In this document: piece after piece, positions 1 to 5,839 of the stretch
Layout of the letters: every line of letters begins with the position of its first letter
How positions within the stretch are numbered: position 1 is the first letter of the stretch
Assembly (NCBI GenBank): GCA_039024295.1
Contig: JBCDIQ010000266.1
Span: 1-8,481 of the forward strand
Reading direction: 5' to 3'
Source: JBCDIQ01 sp039024295
GTDB taxonomy: Bacteria > Bacteroidota > Bacteroidia > J057
DNA: 8,481 nucleotides
Position numbers and translations under genes: made by a program
Notes under the pieces: generated by a model
Database searches by the model: none
What the model saw: the letters and a program-made list of their open reading frames with translations, nothing else
Told to the model about the DNA's origin: nothing

Positions 1-1
1 A

Positions 2-583
2 CGCCTCCACGGAACCAACGAAGACAGCATATTCGAAGGAGTTGGCAATGATGCCAACCTCGGACGGGCCAGAGCTGACTTTATTCGAAGCTACCTGAAA
101 AATCTTGGTATTGACCCTACTCGATTGATCAAAAGCTATGCTCGAAAAGACCAAGCATCCCTCTTTGGGGAGGGAGATACCCTTTTCGGGGGGATTGATC
201 TCAAACTTATTGATCGAGTGAGTGATGAGGAAGCGGAGGTAATGCTTTCAGAGGTGCGAAATGTCTACTTTGAATTTGGCAGTAGCTATGTGAACATGAC
301 TCCTGATTTAAGGGGCTACATTACCCGGACCATTCAGTACCTGAACCAGCATCCCGATAAAAAGCTTAGGTTGGTCGGCCATACAGATGACAAAGGTTCA
401 GATGCTTCTAATTTAACCTATGGGAAGCAACGGGCCGAGTTAATATCCACCTATTTCCAGCAATTGGGATTAAACCCTCAGCAGATTGTTACCTCCTCTC
501 AAGGGGAGCGAAACCCAATTGCAAGTAATGATACAGACGAAGGACGGGAAAAGAATCGTCGGGTGGAAATCTCTGTACAGTAA
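2..583 (+). CDS. OmpA-family outer-membrane/periplasmic protein with two tandem OmpA-like domains (5' end outside window)
   Basis: The reading frame is open from the left edge, so the start lies upstream and only about 193 residues are visible. The C-terminal half is a classic OmpA/MotB peptidoglycan-binding domain: a VYFEFGS strand, then GHTDDKGS, QRAEL, and a closing GREKNRRVEI. The Asp of HTD and the Arg 15 residues later (QRAEL) are the pair known to grip the diaminopimelate of peptidoglycan in this family, and both are present. Before it lies the end of a second, divergent copy: GTNEDS in place of the GHTD loop, an LGRARADFIRSYLKNLGI helix, and GGIDLKLID where NRRVEI would be. It keeps the helix Arg but has lost the Asp and the closing motif, so it may not bind peptidoglycan. 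The next gene begins 54 bp downstream on the same strand, so co-transcription is likely. What lies N-terminal (barrel, lipoprotein signal or more repeats) cannot be seen. Confidence 0.93.
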   Translation, partial: RLHGTNEDSIFEGVGNDANLGRARADFIRSYLKNLGIDPTRLIKSYARKDQASLFGEGDTLFGGIDLKLIDRVSDEEAEVMLSEVRNVYFEFGSSYVNMTPDLRGYITRTIQYLNQHPDKKLRLVGHTDDKGSDASNLTYGKQRAELISTYFQQLGLNPQQIVTSSQGERNPIASNDTDEGREKNRRVEISVQ

Positions 584-637
584 CAAACACATTTACATCC
601 CTTTATCATCCATTACCTTTAAGAAATCCATTCCATT

Positions 638-1849
638 ATGATATTACTTCAAGCATTTCAGGAAGGCATGAGCATGTTTATCCTGATGTTGGTGGCCGCG
701 ATACTGGCCGGTTTTATCGTTTACCTTTTGTTCCGAAACAGGTTTCAAGGCCGGATAACCGAACTTGAAGAGGAAAATGCTGAAAGGGCTTCGGCCTATA
801 ATTCCCTTGAGAATCAGTATACGAGTCTACAGGCAGATCACAATGACTTGGACGTGAAATACCGTGACCTTACGGGGCAAATCAACGGACTAGAAGGAGC
901 TACCACAGATTTAGAAGCTGCTTTGAAGGAATGCAGGGACGGGCATGCCAAACTCAAAGCAGATTACGATGGGTTACTGCCTCGGGCAACTGAAGCTGAA
1001 GGCAAGCTTACAGAACTGCAGCGGGAGTTTGACCCGATGAAATCTCAATTGGAAGCCCAGTCGGGCGATATTTCAGAAATAGAAAGTCTGAAAGCGAGGC
1101 TGAGTGATTCCGAGAAAGTAGCCCTGGATCGATTGGCAAAGATCCAGGACATGGAAAAATTAAAGTCTGACCTCCAGAAGTCACAAGAAAAAGTAACCAC
1201 CTACGAATCGAAACTGGGGCGCCAGGGAGAAAAAATTGCGGAACTTACTGCACAATTAACGGCCTTGCCTGTTGCCGAACCTGCTGTGGATACCAGTGCA
1301 ATGGATGCTGAGCTAAAGCAAGCCCAAGACAAGTTAAGTGCCCGCGAGGCAGAAATCAAACAGCTCAGGGAACAGCTAGAGCTTGCTCAAAATGCTGCTA
1401 CTGAAGCCGAGACCATCGAGGCCGAGTACGCCGCGCTGAAAGCCCAACAAGGCTCTGGGGAGGACTATAAAGCTCCATACGAAGAGGCCCTTGAGAAGAT
1501 TAAGCACCTGGAAGCCCAACTTGGGGTGCTTCAACAAAACTTGAGCAAGGAAGAAACTGAGCTTGCGAGGATAAAGGCGCGTGCTGGCGAAATCAACTTC
1601 GGCCGAATTGGGGTCGCTTCCATTGACCAGCGGGATGACCTTAAGCGGATTAAAGGAATTGGTCCTTTTATAGAGAAGAAACTCAATAGCATCGGTATTT
1701 ACACCTTTGACCAAATATCCCGGTTTACCCCAGAGGATGAAGAAAAAGTCAATGAGGTGATTGAATTTTTTCCTGGCCGCATTCGTAGAGACAACTGGAC
1801 CGGCCAAGGGAAGGATTTTGCCGATGAAAAAGAGAAGGATAAAAAGTAA
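638..1849 (+). CDS. membrane-anchored coiled-coil protein with C-terminal helix-hairpin-helix (COG3743/H3TH-like) domain
   Basis: 403 residues. Residues about 12-32 form one hydrophobic segment (FILMLVAAILAGFIVYLLF) followed at once by basic RNRFQGR, which by the positive-inside rule puts the rest in the cytoplasm. Residues about 38-320 are Glu/Lys/Gln/Ala-rich with heptad-like Leu spacing, a long coiled coil broken by a Pro/Ala hinge near 209-222 and a Gly/Pro break near 271-280. Residues 333-392 match the helix-hairpin-helix found in proteins often annotated as 'predicted 5' DNA nuclease, H3TH domain': DDLKRIKGIGPFIEKKLNSI, then GIYTFDQIS and FPGRIRRDNW. HhH domains generally bind DNA non-specifically; I see no nuclease catalytic domain, so the usual database name probably misleads. 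The ATG at 638 has no Shine-Dalgarno; Met11 and Met13 are alternative starts that would shorten the N-terminus before the membrane segment. A 7/8 match to TAnnTTTG (TACCTTTA, 614-621) could be an internal promoter, but with a very short leader. Partner substrate unknown. Confidence 0.9.
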   Translation: MILLQAFQEGMSMFILMLVAAILAGFIVYLLFRNRFQGRITELEEENAERASAYNSLENQYTSLQADHNDLDVKYRDLTGQINGLEGATTDLEAALKECRDGHAKLKADYDGLLPRATEAEGKLTELQREFDPMKSQLEAQSGDISEIESLKARLSDSEKVALDRLAKIQDMEKLKSDLQKSQEKVTTYESKLGRQGEKIAELTAQLTALPVAEPAVDTSAMDAELKQAQDKLSAREAEIKQLREQLELAQNAATEAETIEAEYAALKAQQGSGEDYKAPYEEALEKIKHLEAQLGVLQQNLSKEETELARIKARAGEINFGRIGVASIDQRDDLKRIKGIGPFIEKKLNSIGIYTFDQISRFTPEDEEKVNEVIEFFPGRIRRDNWTGQGKDFADEKEKDKK

Positions 1850-1861
1850 GGAATACGTATT

Positions 1862-1945
1862 TTTACTTAAAAAAGTAAAGCAAAATTTTGTCCTTACAAA
1901 GATTCCTCTTAAGTTAGAACCATCATTGCAAATCAGGTTTTTTTT
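1862..1945 (+). terminator. possible weak terminator region after the OmpA/HhH unit
   Basis: Two weak structures follow the stop codon. TTTACTT (1862-1868) and AAGTAAA (1873-1879) form a 7-bp, fully AT-biased hairpin with an AAAA loop, followed by the palindrome CAAAATTTTG (1881-1890). Further on, AGAACC (1916-1921) can pair with GGTTTT (1936-1941, one G-U pair) around a 14-nt loop, running into eight Ts (1938-1945). Neither stem is strong; the second has the better U-tract. I call the region a likely end point for transcription of the left block, not a proven terminator. Confidence 0.3.
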
Positions 1946-2036
1946 ACCATATTTGTAATACATCAAACAAGATTCTAACATCTTAAGATTATAAAGAGTA
2001 GTTCTTTCGTTTGGCTTTAGGGCGTTTTCATGGCTG

Positions 2037-2067
2037 TTGGCCGCGGACCGTAAGGTCTGCGGCTACG
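2037..2067. repeat. REP-like GC-rich hairpin with GUAA tetraloop and flanking GTAG
   Basis: GCCGCGGACC (2040-2049) and GGTCTGCGGC (2054-2063) form a 10-bp stem with one G-U pair around the loop GTAA, a GNRA-type tetraloop on the + strand; 2038-2039 with 2064-2065 can extend it by two pairs. It stands out as a GC-rich island in AT-rich surroundings. Read on the - strand the palindrome is preceded directly by GTAG (2066-2063), the tetranucleotide that marks the 5' edge of many REP elements mobilised by RAYT transposases. Five Ts follow on the + strand (2068-2072), so it could also work as a distant terminator or as an mRNA structure. No second copy was found in the window, so the repeat identity is inference. 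Confidence 0.5.
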
Positions 2068-2111
2068 TTTTTAGGGGCTATCCATTCCATTTCTTTCATC
2101 TTCTTTGTTTA

Positions 2112-2119
2112 TATCTTTC
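2112..2119 (+). promoter_or_regulatory. possible -7 element for the TPR gene
   Basis: TATCTTTC matches 7 of 8 positions of the Bacteroidota -7 consensus TAnnTTTG. No TTG is seen at the expected -33 distance upstream. A start of transcription near 2125 would give a leader of about 50 nt before the ATG at 2177. Weak call. Confidence 0.25.
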
Positions 2120-2127
2120 TCGAAAGG

Positions 2128-2142
2128 TTAATGTATCATTAA
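2128..2142. promoter_or_regulatory. perfect short dyad upstream of the TPR gene (operator candidate)
   Basis: TTAATG (2128-2133), spacer TAT, CATTAA (2137-2142) is a perfect inverted repeat, 35 bp ahead of the ATG at 2177 and just downstream of the candidate -7 element. That position would suit a repressor site, but AT-rich 6-bp arms also arise by chance. Confidence 0.25.
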
Positions 2143-2176
2143 TCTTAATTCCCGTTATTTTTTGTTTATTGGCAAC

Positions 2177-3352
2177 ATGGAAAACGTACGAGGCATTGGC
2201 CTCATGCTCAAATACCTTGCAGCAATATGTTTGATCCCGGTGTGTCATGTTGAGCTAAATGCTCAGGACACTTTATATGCCTCACTAAAAACCCGGCTAA
2301 TTGAGTACTATGCGGATTCCATTGAAGAGGTCAATGGCCAAATCCGAAAATTCCCTGATGAACCTTATTGGTACAATAAACGGGGGGTGTTACACTATAA
2401 ATCATGGGAGTATGAAAAGGCTCAAAAGGATTATTCCCTGGCAATTAAAAAGGACCCCTCATTTACCCTTGCCTATTTTAATCGAGGCTTAGCTTTTAAA
2501 ATGAATGGGCAGCCTGTTTTGGCCTTAAGAGATTTAGATAAGTTTTTAGCCAATGATTCTTCTGATGTAGAAGCATTCTTAGTTCGAGCAGATTTATTGT
2601 TGACACAAAACCTCTTACCGCAAGCAGAGGAAGACTTTTTGCATATCTTATCTATTGATCCAGCGCATACGGAAGCCCATTACGGATTGGCTACCACCTA
2701 CCTGAACCAAGGCGAATACCATTCGGCTATCTCCATTTTGGACAAAGGGCTTTCTATTGATAAGGGAAATTCCTCCTTTTATTTGGCAAAAGCCAAAGCC
2801 CTGGAGGCCATTAACCAGCCTGCTGAGGCCTTGGCCATTTTAAAGGCTGCGCGTACGCTATCTCCCCAAAACCTGGAATTATTGATGCGTCAGGCGAGTT
2901 TGTCAGTCTCCCTAAAAGAATACGAATCAGCCTTGCAGGCTTTTAATATCCTGGCCCAAAAAAGGCGGAATGACCCAATTGTTCTTACCAGTAGAAGTTA
3001 TGTGCTGATTCAGCTTGGGGAATTTGAGAAGGCCCTTAGAGATTGTGATGCTGCCTTGGAGGCAGATACCACATTTTACTTAACTCATAGCAATAGAGGC
3101 TTAGCAAATTTACGGATGGGCAACCTGGAAGCCGCAGAGCAAGACCTTTTAAACACCCTCCGGCTAAATCCTGATCACCCTTACGCTTACCGGAACTTAG
3201 CCCTGCTACGGATTGCCCAAAAATACCTTGATCAAGCGTGTGAGGCAATCCATAAAGGGATCGAGTTAGGGTTTACCGAGACCTTTGGGGATGAACTGCT
3301 GCGCTTAAGGGCAGAACACTGTCAGGCTACGACTGAATCAGAAGAACCCTGA
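2177..3352 (+). CDS. secreted TPR-repeat protein with nine tandem tetratricopeptide repeats
   Basis: 391 residues from the ATG at 2177. The N-terminus has a Lys, a hydrophobic run (YLAAICLIPV) and VELNA before QDTLY, a plausible signal peptidase I signal cut after residue 29; the cysteines do not sit in a good lipobox, so a lipoprotein is less likely. From residue 62 nine TPR units follow, each exactly 34 residues with no gap (62-95, 96-129, and so on to 334-367). Typical marks are YNKRGVLHY, YFNRGLAFK, HYGLATTYLNQGEY, SNRGLANLRMG and YRNLALLRIAQKY. A short tail follows. TPR stacks bind peptides or partner proteins, so a periplasmic scaffold role is likely; the ligand is unknown. Start choice: an in-frame TTG at 2162 is improbable; the ATG at 2204 also gives a neat signal peptide, but a GAGGC/GCCTC hairpin (2190-2203) ends right against it, whereas 2177 has AT-rich unstructured sequence upstream. 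The 3' end overlaps the convergent dehydrogenase gene by 31 bp. Confidence 0.88.
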   Translation: MENVRGIGLMLKYLAAICLIPVCHVELNAQDTLYASLKTRLIEYYADSIEEVNGQIRKFPDEPYWYNKRGVLHYKSWEYEKAQKDYSLAIKKDPSFTLAYFNRGLAFKMNGQPVLALRDLDKFLANDSSDVEAFLVRADLLLTQNLLPQAEEDFLHILSIDPAHTEAHYGLATTYLNQGEYHSAISILDKGLSIDKGNSSFYLAKAKALEAINQPAEALAILKAARTLSPQNLELLMRQASLSVSLKEYESALQAFNILAQKRRNDPIVLTSRSYVLIQLGEFEKALRDCDAALEADTTFYLTHSNRGLANLRMGNLEAAEQDLLNTLRLNPDHPYAYRNLALLRIAQKYLDQACEAIHKGIELGFTETFGDELLRLRAEHCQATTESEEP

Positions 3353-4962
3353 GCGATACTCGTTTTTTGGCCGGCAAGGTAAGCACCTGTTACCCTGCCT
3401 GTCAGGATGGAGCTGCCCAGGAATGTGCCTTCTAGGCTTCTTAACCCGTGGATGCCGCCACCCCCAAAACCAGCCGCTTCTCCTATGGCGAACAAGCCTG
3501 AAATAGGGGTTCCCTGTTCGGTAAGGACTTCCCCGTTCAGGTTGGTCTGGATGCCTCCAAGTGTTTTTCTGGCGAGGATAAATTCCCGGATGGCAATCAG
3601 CGGTCCATCTGATGGCCGCAAAATAGGTGCAGGGCTGCAAGTCCTTAACTTATCTCCAAAATATTGACGCAAATGATGAATCCGCCGGAGCTGTTCATCA
3701 TTCTGTAGCTTTTTTGGGAGAAGGGTCTGTAGGTCATAACTGGAAATGGTTGTCTGCAAGCGACTGGGATCAATTAATTTCTCTCCGATCAGGGCATTCA
3801 TTTTCCTTGCCAGTTCATCCACTGTTGGGGCGACAACGATGTCTTCGCATTCATGGATCAGCCGCTGTACAAGGGCCTTGTCTCCAAACAATACCCCCTT
3901 GATAAAATCCAGTTTCCTCCGCTCTCGGGCAGCTTCATTGTATTCAGAGCCAGAAATCCTGAGTTCTTTGGCGGCAATTTTCATGTTCATGACCTGCCAG
4001 GAATATTGACGGGGCTCCTGGCAAACAGCTTCCACGAGTTGGCGGGTATCATAGCCGGAAACCAACGGAAGGGGACCGATTCTTTCTCCATGGGCATTGA
4101 GCCACAAGGCGGATTTAGGAGGAACCAAGCTGAGGCCATTATAGGGAGCTGCATTGCCGGAGTACTTCACCCCTCCGGCATACATCCAGATTTTATCCAG
4201 GTGGGTGAGGTTGGCCCCTTGTTTTTCAGCAGCCATATGCAGCAACCCATCTCCAAACTTATGGCCTCCGTTCAGAATTGTTGGAGGCGGAGTTCCCAGC
4301 CCTTGATGCCAGTTGGCGCGTAGCAGTTTCAGGTTACCCGTAAGGCCTCCCGTCGCGACAATTACAGCACCTCCCTCTTGCTCAAACTCTTCTCCATTTG
4401 CCTCATTAATGCCGCGAATGCCTTTGATGTGTCCTGCTTTGGTGGTAAAATCGGTTACCTTACACCGATTATGCAGGGAGAACTGGTCGAGGTTTGGATG
4501 ACTGAACAGCCGGTTGGTGAGGGCCTCTATTAACCCCTGACCGAGGCCCCAGGTAACATGGAACCTGGGGACAGAATTTCCGGGCGTGTACAGGCCGCGT
4601 TCCACCCATTGGGGAGAAGGAATGAAGCGGACACCCAAGTCGGTAACCCATTCGTATACTTCAGGGGTGCAACTTGAAATATAGGTCTCGGCCCATTTAC
4701 GGGGCCAATAATCATCCGGACCAAATGCTGCAACTGCTTCCCAGTCCTGCATGGCCTTGGACTCATGATCTTTTATTCCTCTTTTTTGTTGGATAGGAGA
4801 ATTCACAAAGAATAATCCCCCCATTGACCAACGAGCCAGACCTCCGAGGTTCTCCCGGGTGTCCCGGTCAAACATGATCACGGCCTGGTTGCGGTCCAAT
4901 AGTTCGATGGCGGCTGAAATGCCTGCGATGCCTCCACCAATGATGAGTACGGGTTTTTCCAT
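3322..4962 (-). CDS. FAD-binding dehydrogenase, COG3573 / FAD_binding_2 family (KstD-like fold)
   Basis: 546 residues, about the normal length for this family. The N-terminal Rossmann FAD motif is intact: VLIIGGGIAGISAAIELL (residues 5-22) with an acidic FDRD at 31-34 that should bind the ribose of FAD. Family landmarks follow: NLGGLARWSMGGLFFVNSP (39-56), GNSVPRFHVTWGLGQGLIE (128-146), VIVATGG (200-206), RKTLGGIQTN (465-474), and the C-terminal FAD-contact stretch GEAAGFGGGGIHGLRSLEG (494-512). These resemble the 'predicted oxidoreductase / FAD-binding dehydrogenase' group related to fumarate reductase flavoproteins and 3-ketosteroid dehydrogenases. The substrate of this group is not established, and I would not assign steroid or fumarate activity. 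No signal peptide, so probably cytoplasmic. The ATG at 4962 is preferred over an upstream in-frame TTG (4983) because it puts the FAD strand at the N-terminus as usual. A dyad stands just upstream. Tail-to-tail overlap with the TPR gene suggests antisense transcription at the 3' ends. Confidence 0.9.
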   Translation of the reverse strand: MEKPVLIIGGGIAGISAAIELLDRNQAVIMFDRDTRENLGGLARWSMGGLFFVNSPIQQKRGIKDHESKAMQDWEAVAAFGPDDYWPRKWAETYISSCTPEVYEWVTDLGVRFIPSPQWVERGLYTPGNSVPRFHVTWGLGQGLIEALTNRLFSHPNLDQFSLHNRCKVTDFTTKAGHIKGIRGINEANGEEFEQEGGAVIVATGGLTGNLKLLRANWHQGLGTPPPTILNGGHKFGDGLLHMAAEKQGANLTHLDKIWMYAGGVKYSGNAAPYNGLSLVPPKSALWLNAHGERIGPLPLVSGYDTRQLVEAVCQEPRQYSWQVMNMKIAAKELRISGSEYNEAARERRKLDFIKGVLFGDKALVQRLIHECEDIVVAPTVDELARKMNALIGEKLIDPSRLQTTISSYDLQTLLPKKLQNDEQLRRIHHLRQYFGDKLRTCSPAPILRPSDGPLIAIREFILARKTLGGIQTNLNGEVLTEQGTPISGLFAIGEAAGFGGGGIHGLRSLEGTFLGSSILTGRVTGAYLAGQKTSIAQGSSDSVVA

Positions 4963-4971
4963 GAGGATATG

Positions 4972-4993
4972 AGATTGTTGCAAGTAACAATCT
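4972..4993. promoter_or_regulatory. 8-bp-arm perfect inverted repeat before the FAD dehydrogenase (operator or 5'-UTR hairpin)
   Basis: AGATTGTT (4972-4979), spacer GCAAGT, AACAATCT (4986-4993) is a perfect dyad 9 bp upstream of the ATG at 4962. Two arms of 8 bp separated by 6 bp are typical of a site for a dimeric repressor; in RNA it would be a hairpin next to the start codon. No clear TAnnTTTG promoter is visible beside it. It sits between the gene and the repeat cluster. Confidence 0.4.
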
Positions 4994-5013
4994 ACAACCT
5001 ATTAGGCTTATTT

Positions 5014-5083
5014 TCCAGTCTGTGTTCCCTTGACCCGAATAAAAGAAGCGTAGGTTGAGCCTGTCGAAGCCAGAAGCCCCAAT
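5014..5083. repeat. dispersed repeat, copy A
   Basis: This copy matches copy B (5147-5231) over a 55-bp core (5014-5068 against 5147-5201) with four substitutions, about 93% identity, and then less well to about 5083. The core contains GTAGGTTGAGCCTGTCGAA (5050-5068); its complement, TTCGACAGGCTCAACC, belongs to a type of short repeat found scattered between genes in many bacterial genomes. A GTAG tetranucleotide stands at the edge of the motif, as in REP elements. It lies in the 355-bp gene-free stretch 4963-5317. Confidence 0.75.
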
Positions 5084-5146
5084 GATATGTTCCTTTTGGA
5101 GCTACCCAAGATTTTCAGCCTCACACATAGGTTGAACTACCTTTCA

Positions 5147-5231
5147 TCCAGTCTGCGATCCCTTGACCCGAATAAATGAAGCGTAGGTTGAGCTTGTCGA
5201 AAGTTGAGCCTGTCGAAACCGGAAGCCCAAT
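5147..5231. repeat. dispersed repeat, copy B, with internal 16-bp tandem duplication
   Basis: A direct copy of the 5014-5083 element, 133 bp further on. It differs by a 16-bp insertion that is a duplication of the central motif: on the - strand TTTCGACAGGCTCAAC is followed directly by TTTCGACAAGCTCAAC (5218-5187), one substitution apart, and then by CTACGC. Past the duplication it shares GGAAGCCCAAT with copy A before identity fades. No open reading frame with a start signal or family match spans it. Confidence 0.75.
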
Positions 5232-5282
5232 CGGTACTTTCCTATATGACCAATCCCAAGCCCTACTTTTCGAAACGTATCC

Positions 5283-5301
5283 CCCTTCGATACCCTCAGG
5301 G
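5283..5301. repeat. inverted-orientation REP-like motif next to the thioesterase stop
   Basis: CCCTTCGATACCCTCAGGG has CCCT/AGGG ends and an inner ACCCT-C-AGGGT palindrome (5292-5302). It resembles the TTCGACAxGCTCA core of copies A and B but is read on the + strand, so the cluster contains elements facing each other. It ends 16 bp beyond the 3' end of the thioesterase gene, where it could form a stem in the transcript's 3' end, though no U-tract follows. Confidence 0.5.
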
Positions 5302-5317
5302 TTCAAGTTTCAAGGCA

Positions 5318-5776
5318 TTAAGGCTGCCTAACCCCCTCCAGGCGATGAATGTGATCAATAACTGCTTGCGGAATTGGCACCTTGCGTTTCTCAAAATAAT
5401 CATAGGAAACGATCAGGGTCTCACAAATGGCAGCCATCCTTTGGTATTTCTCACTGAACATGCCATTCCACATCACAAATCGGTCCTCCTGCAAGTTGGT
5501 GACGCGCGTCCCGATGTGGAGGGTATCTGGATAGGTTACCGGAAATACATATTTACACCTGACTTCAGCAGCAATAGGTCCGATTACCCCAGGTTTTTCG
5601 GTAAAGTCAGCAAACTCAATCTCATCACAGTAGGCCACCCGTCCTGATTCTGCATATCGGCAATACACCACGTTGTTGACGTGGCCTGCCAGGTCCATTT
5701 CACCCCATTGAACGGGAATTTTTGTAATGATCGGATAGCTTGAAACGAACTGCTCGTAGGTTTCTATTTTTTGCAT
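5318..5776 (-). CDS. acyl-CoA thioesterase, hotdog-fold 4HBT family (YbgC/FadM-like)
   Basis: 152 residues, the usual single-hotdog length. Residues 22-46 carry the family signature VQWGEMDLAGHVNNVVYCRY, with Asp28 at the place of the catalytic acid in 4-hydroxybenzoyl-CoA thioesterases and HVNN leading the central helix. The rest alternates as beta strands (VRCKYVFPVTYPDTLHIGTRV, RFVMWNGMFS, AAICETLIVSYDY), as in the hotdog sheet. Such enzymes hydrolyse acyl-CoA thioesters in the cytoplasm; the chain-length preference cannot be read from the sequence. The ATG at 5776 has no Shine-Dalgarno. The gene lies 63 bp behind the LolD-type ATPase gene on the same strand, so it may be the last gene of that transcript. 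A functional link to lipoprotein sorting is not evident. Confident about family, not substrate. Confidence 0.9.
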   Translation of the reverse strand: MQKIETYEQFVSSYPIITKIPVQWGEMDLAGHVNNVVYCRYAESGRVAYCDEIEFADFTEKPGVIGPIAAEVRCKYVFPVTYPDTLHIGTRVTNLQEDRFVMWNGMFSEKYQRMAAICETLIVSYDYFEKRKVPIPQAVIDHIHRLEGVRQP

Positions 5777-5839
5777 GAATACGCTTAATCTGGTTGTTTG
5801 ACGGAAAGATGGGCAAAATGGTAATGGCTGTTGTCCCCA

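Noticed and set aside
638..1849. Nuclease activity for the HhH protein, as suggested by the common database name
   Set aside because: Only the H3TH/HhH segment is present; no acidic catalytic cluster of a flap endonuclease can be seen in the coiled-coil remainder.
1376..1981. 201-residue open frame on the - strand opposite the HhH gene
   Set aside because: It lies antisense to a well-supported coiled-coil gene, has a biased composition and no recognisable domain; the frame is a by-product of the Glu/Lys/Leu-rich codons on the + strand.
1980..1989. ATCTTAAGAT palindrome
   Set aside because: A 10-bp AT-rich palindrome is expected by chance in such sequence, and it has no placement relative to a promoter.
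2037..2234. 65-residue open frame on the + strand before the TPR gene
   Set aside because: It is made of the hairpin and AT-rich leader and overlaps the TPR start in another frame; no coding character.
3853..4323. 156-residue open frame on the + strand inside the FAD dehydrogenase gene
   Set aside because: It is antisense to a dehydrogenase with intact motifs throughout and shows no start signal or family feature.
5121..5306. 61-residue open frame on the - strand in the repeat cluster
   Set aside because: It consists almost wholly of dispersed-repeat sequence and has no promoter or family resemblance.
5204..5647. 147-residue open frame on the + strand over the repeat cluster and thioesterase
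   Set aside because: It begins in repeat sequence and then runs antisense through the thioesterase catalytic region.
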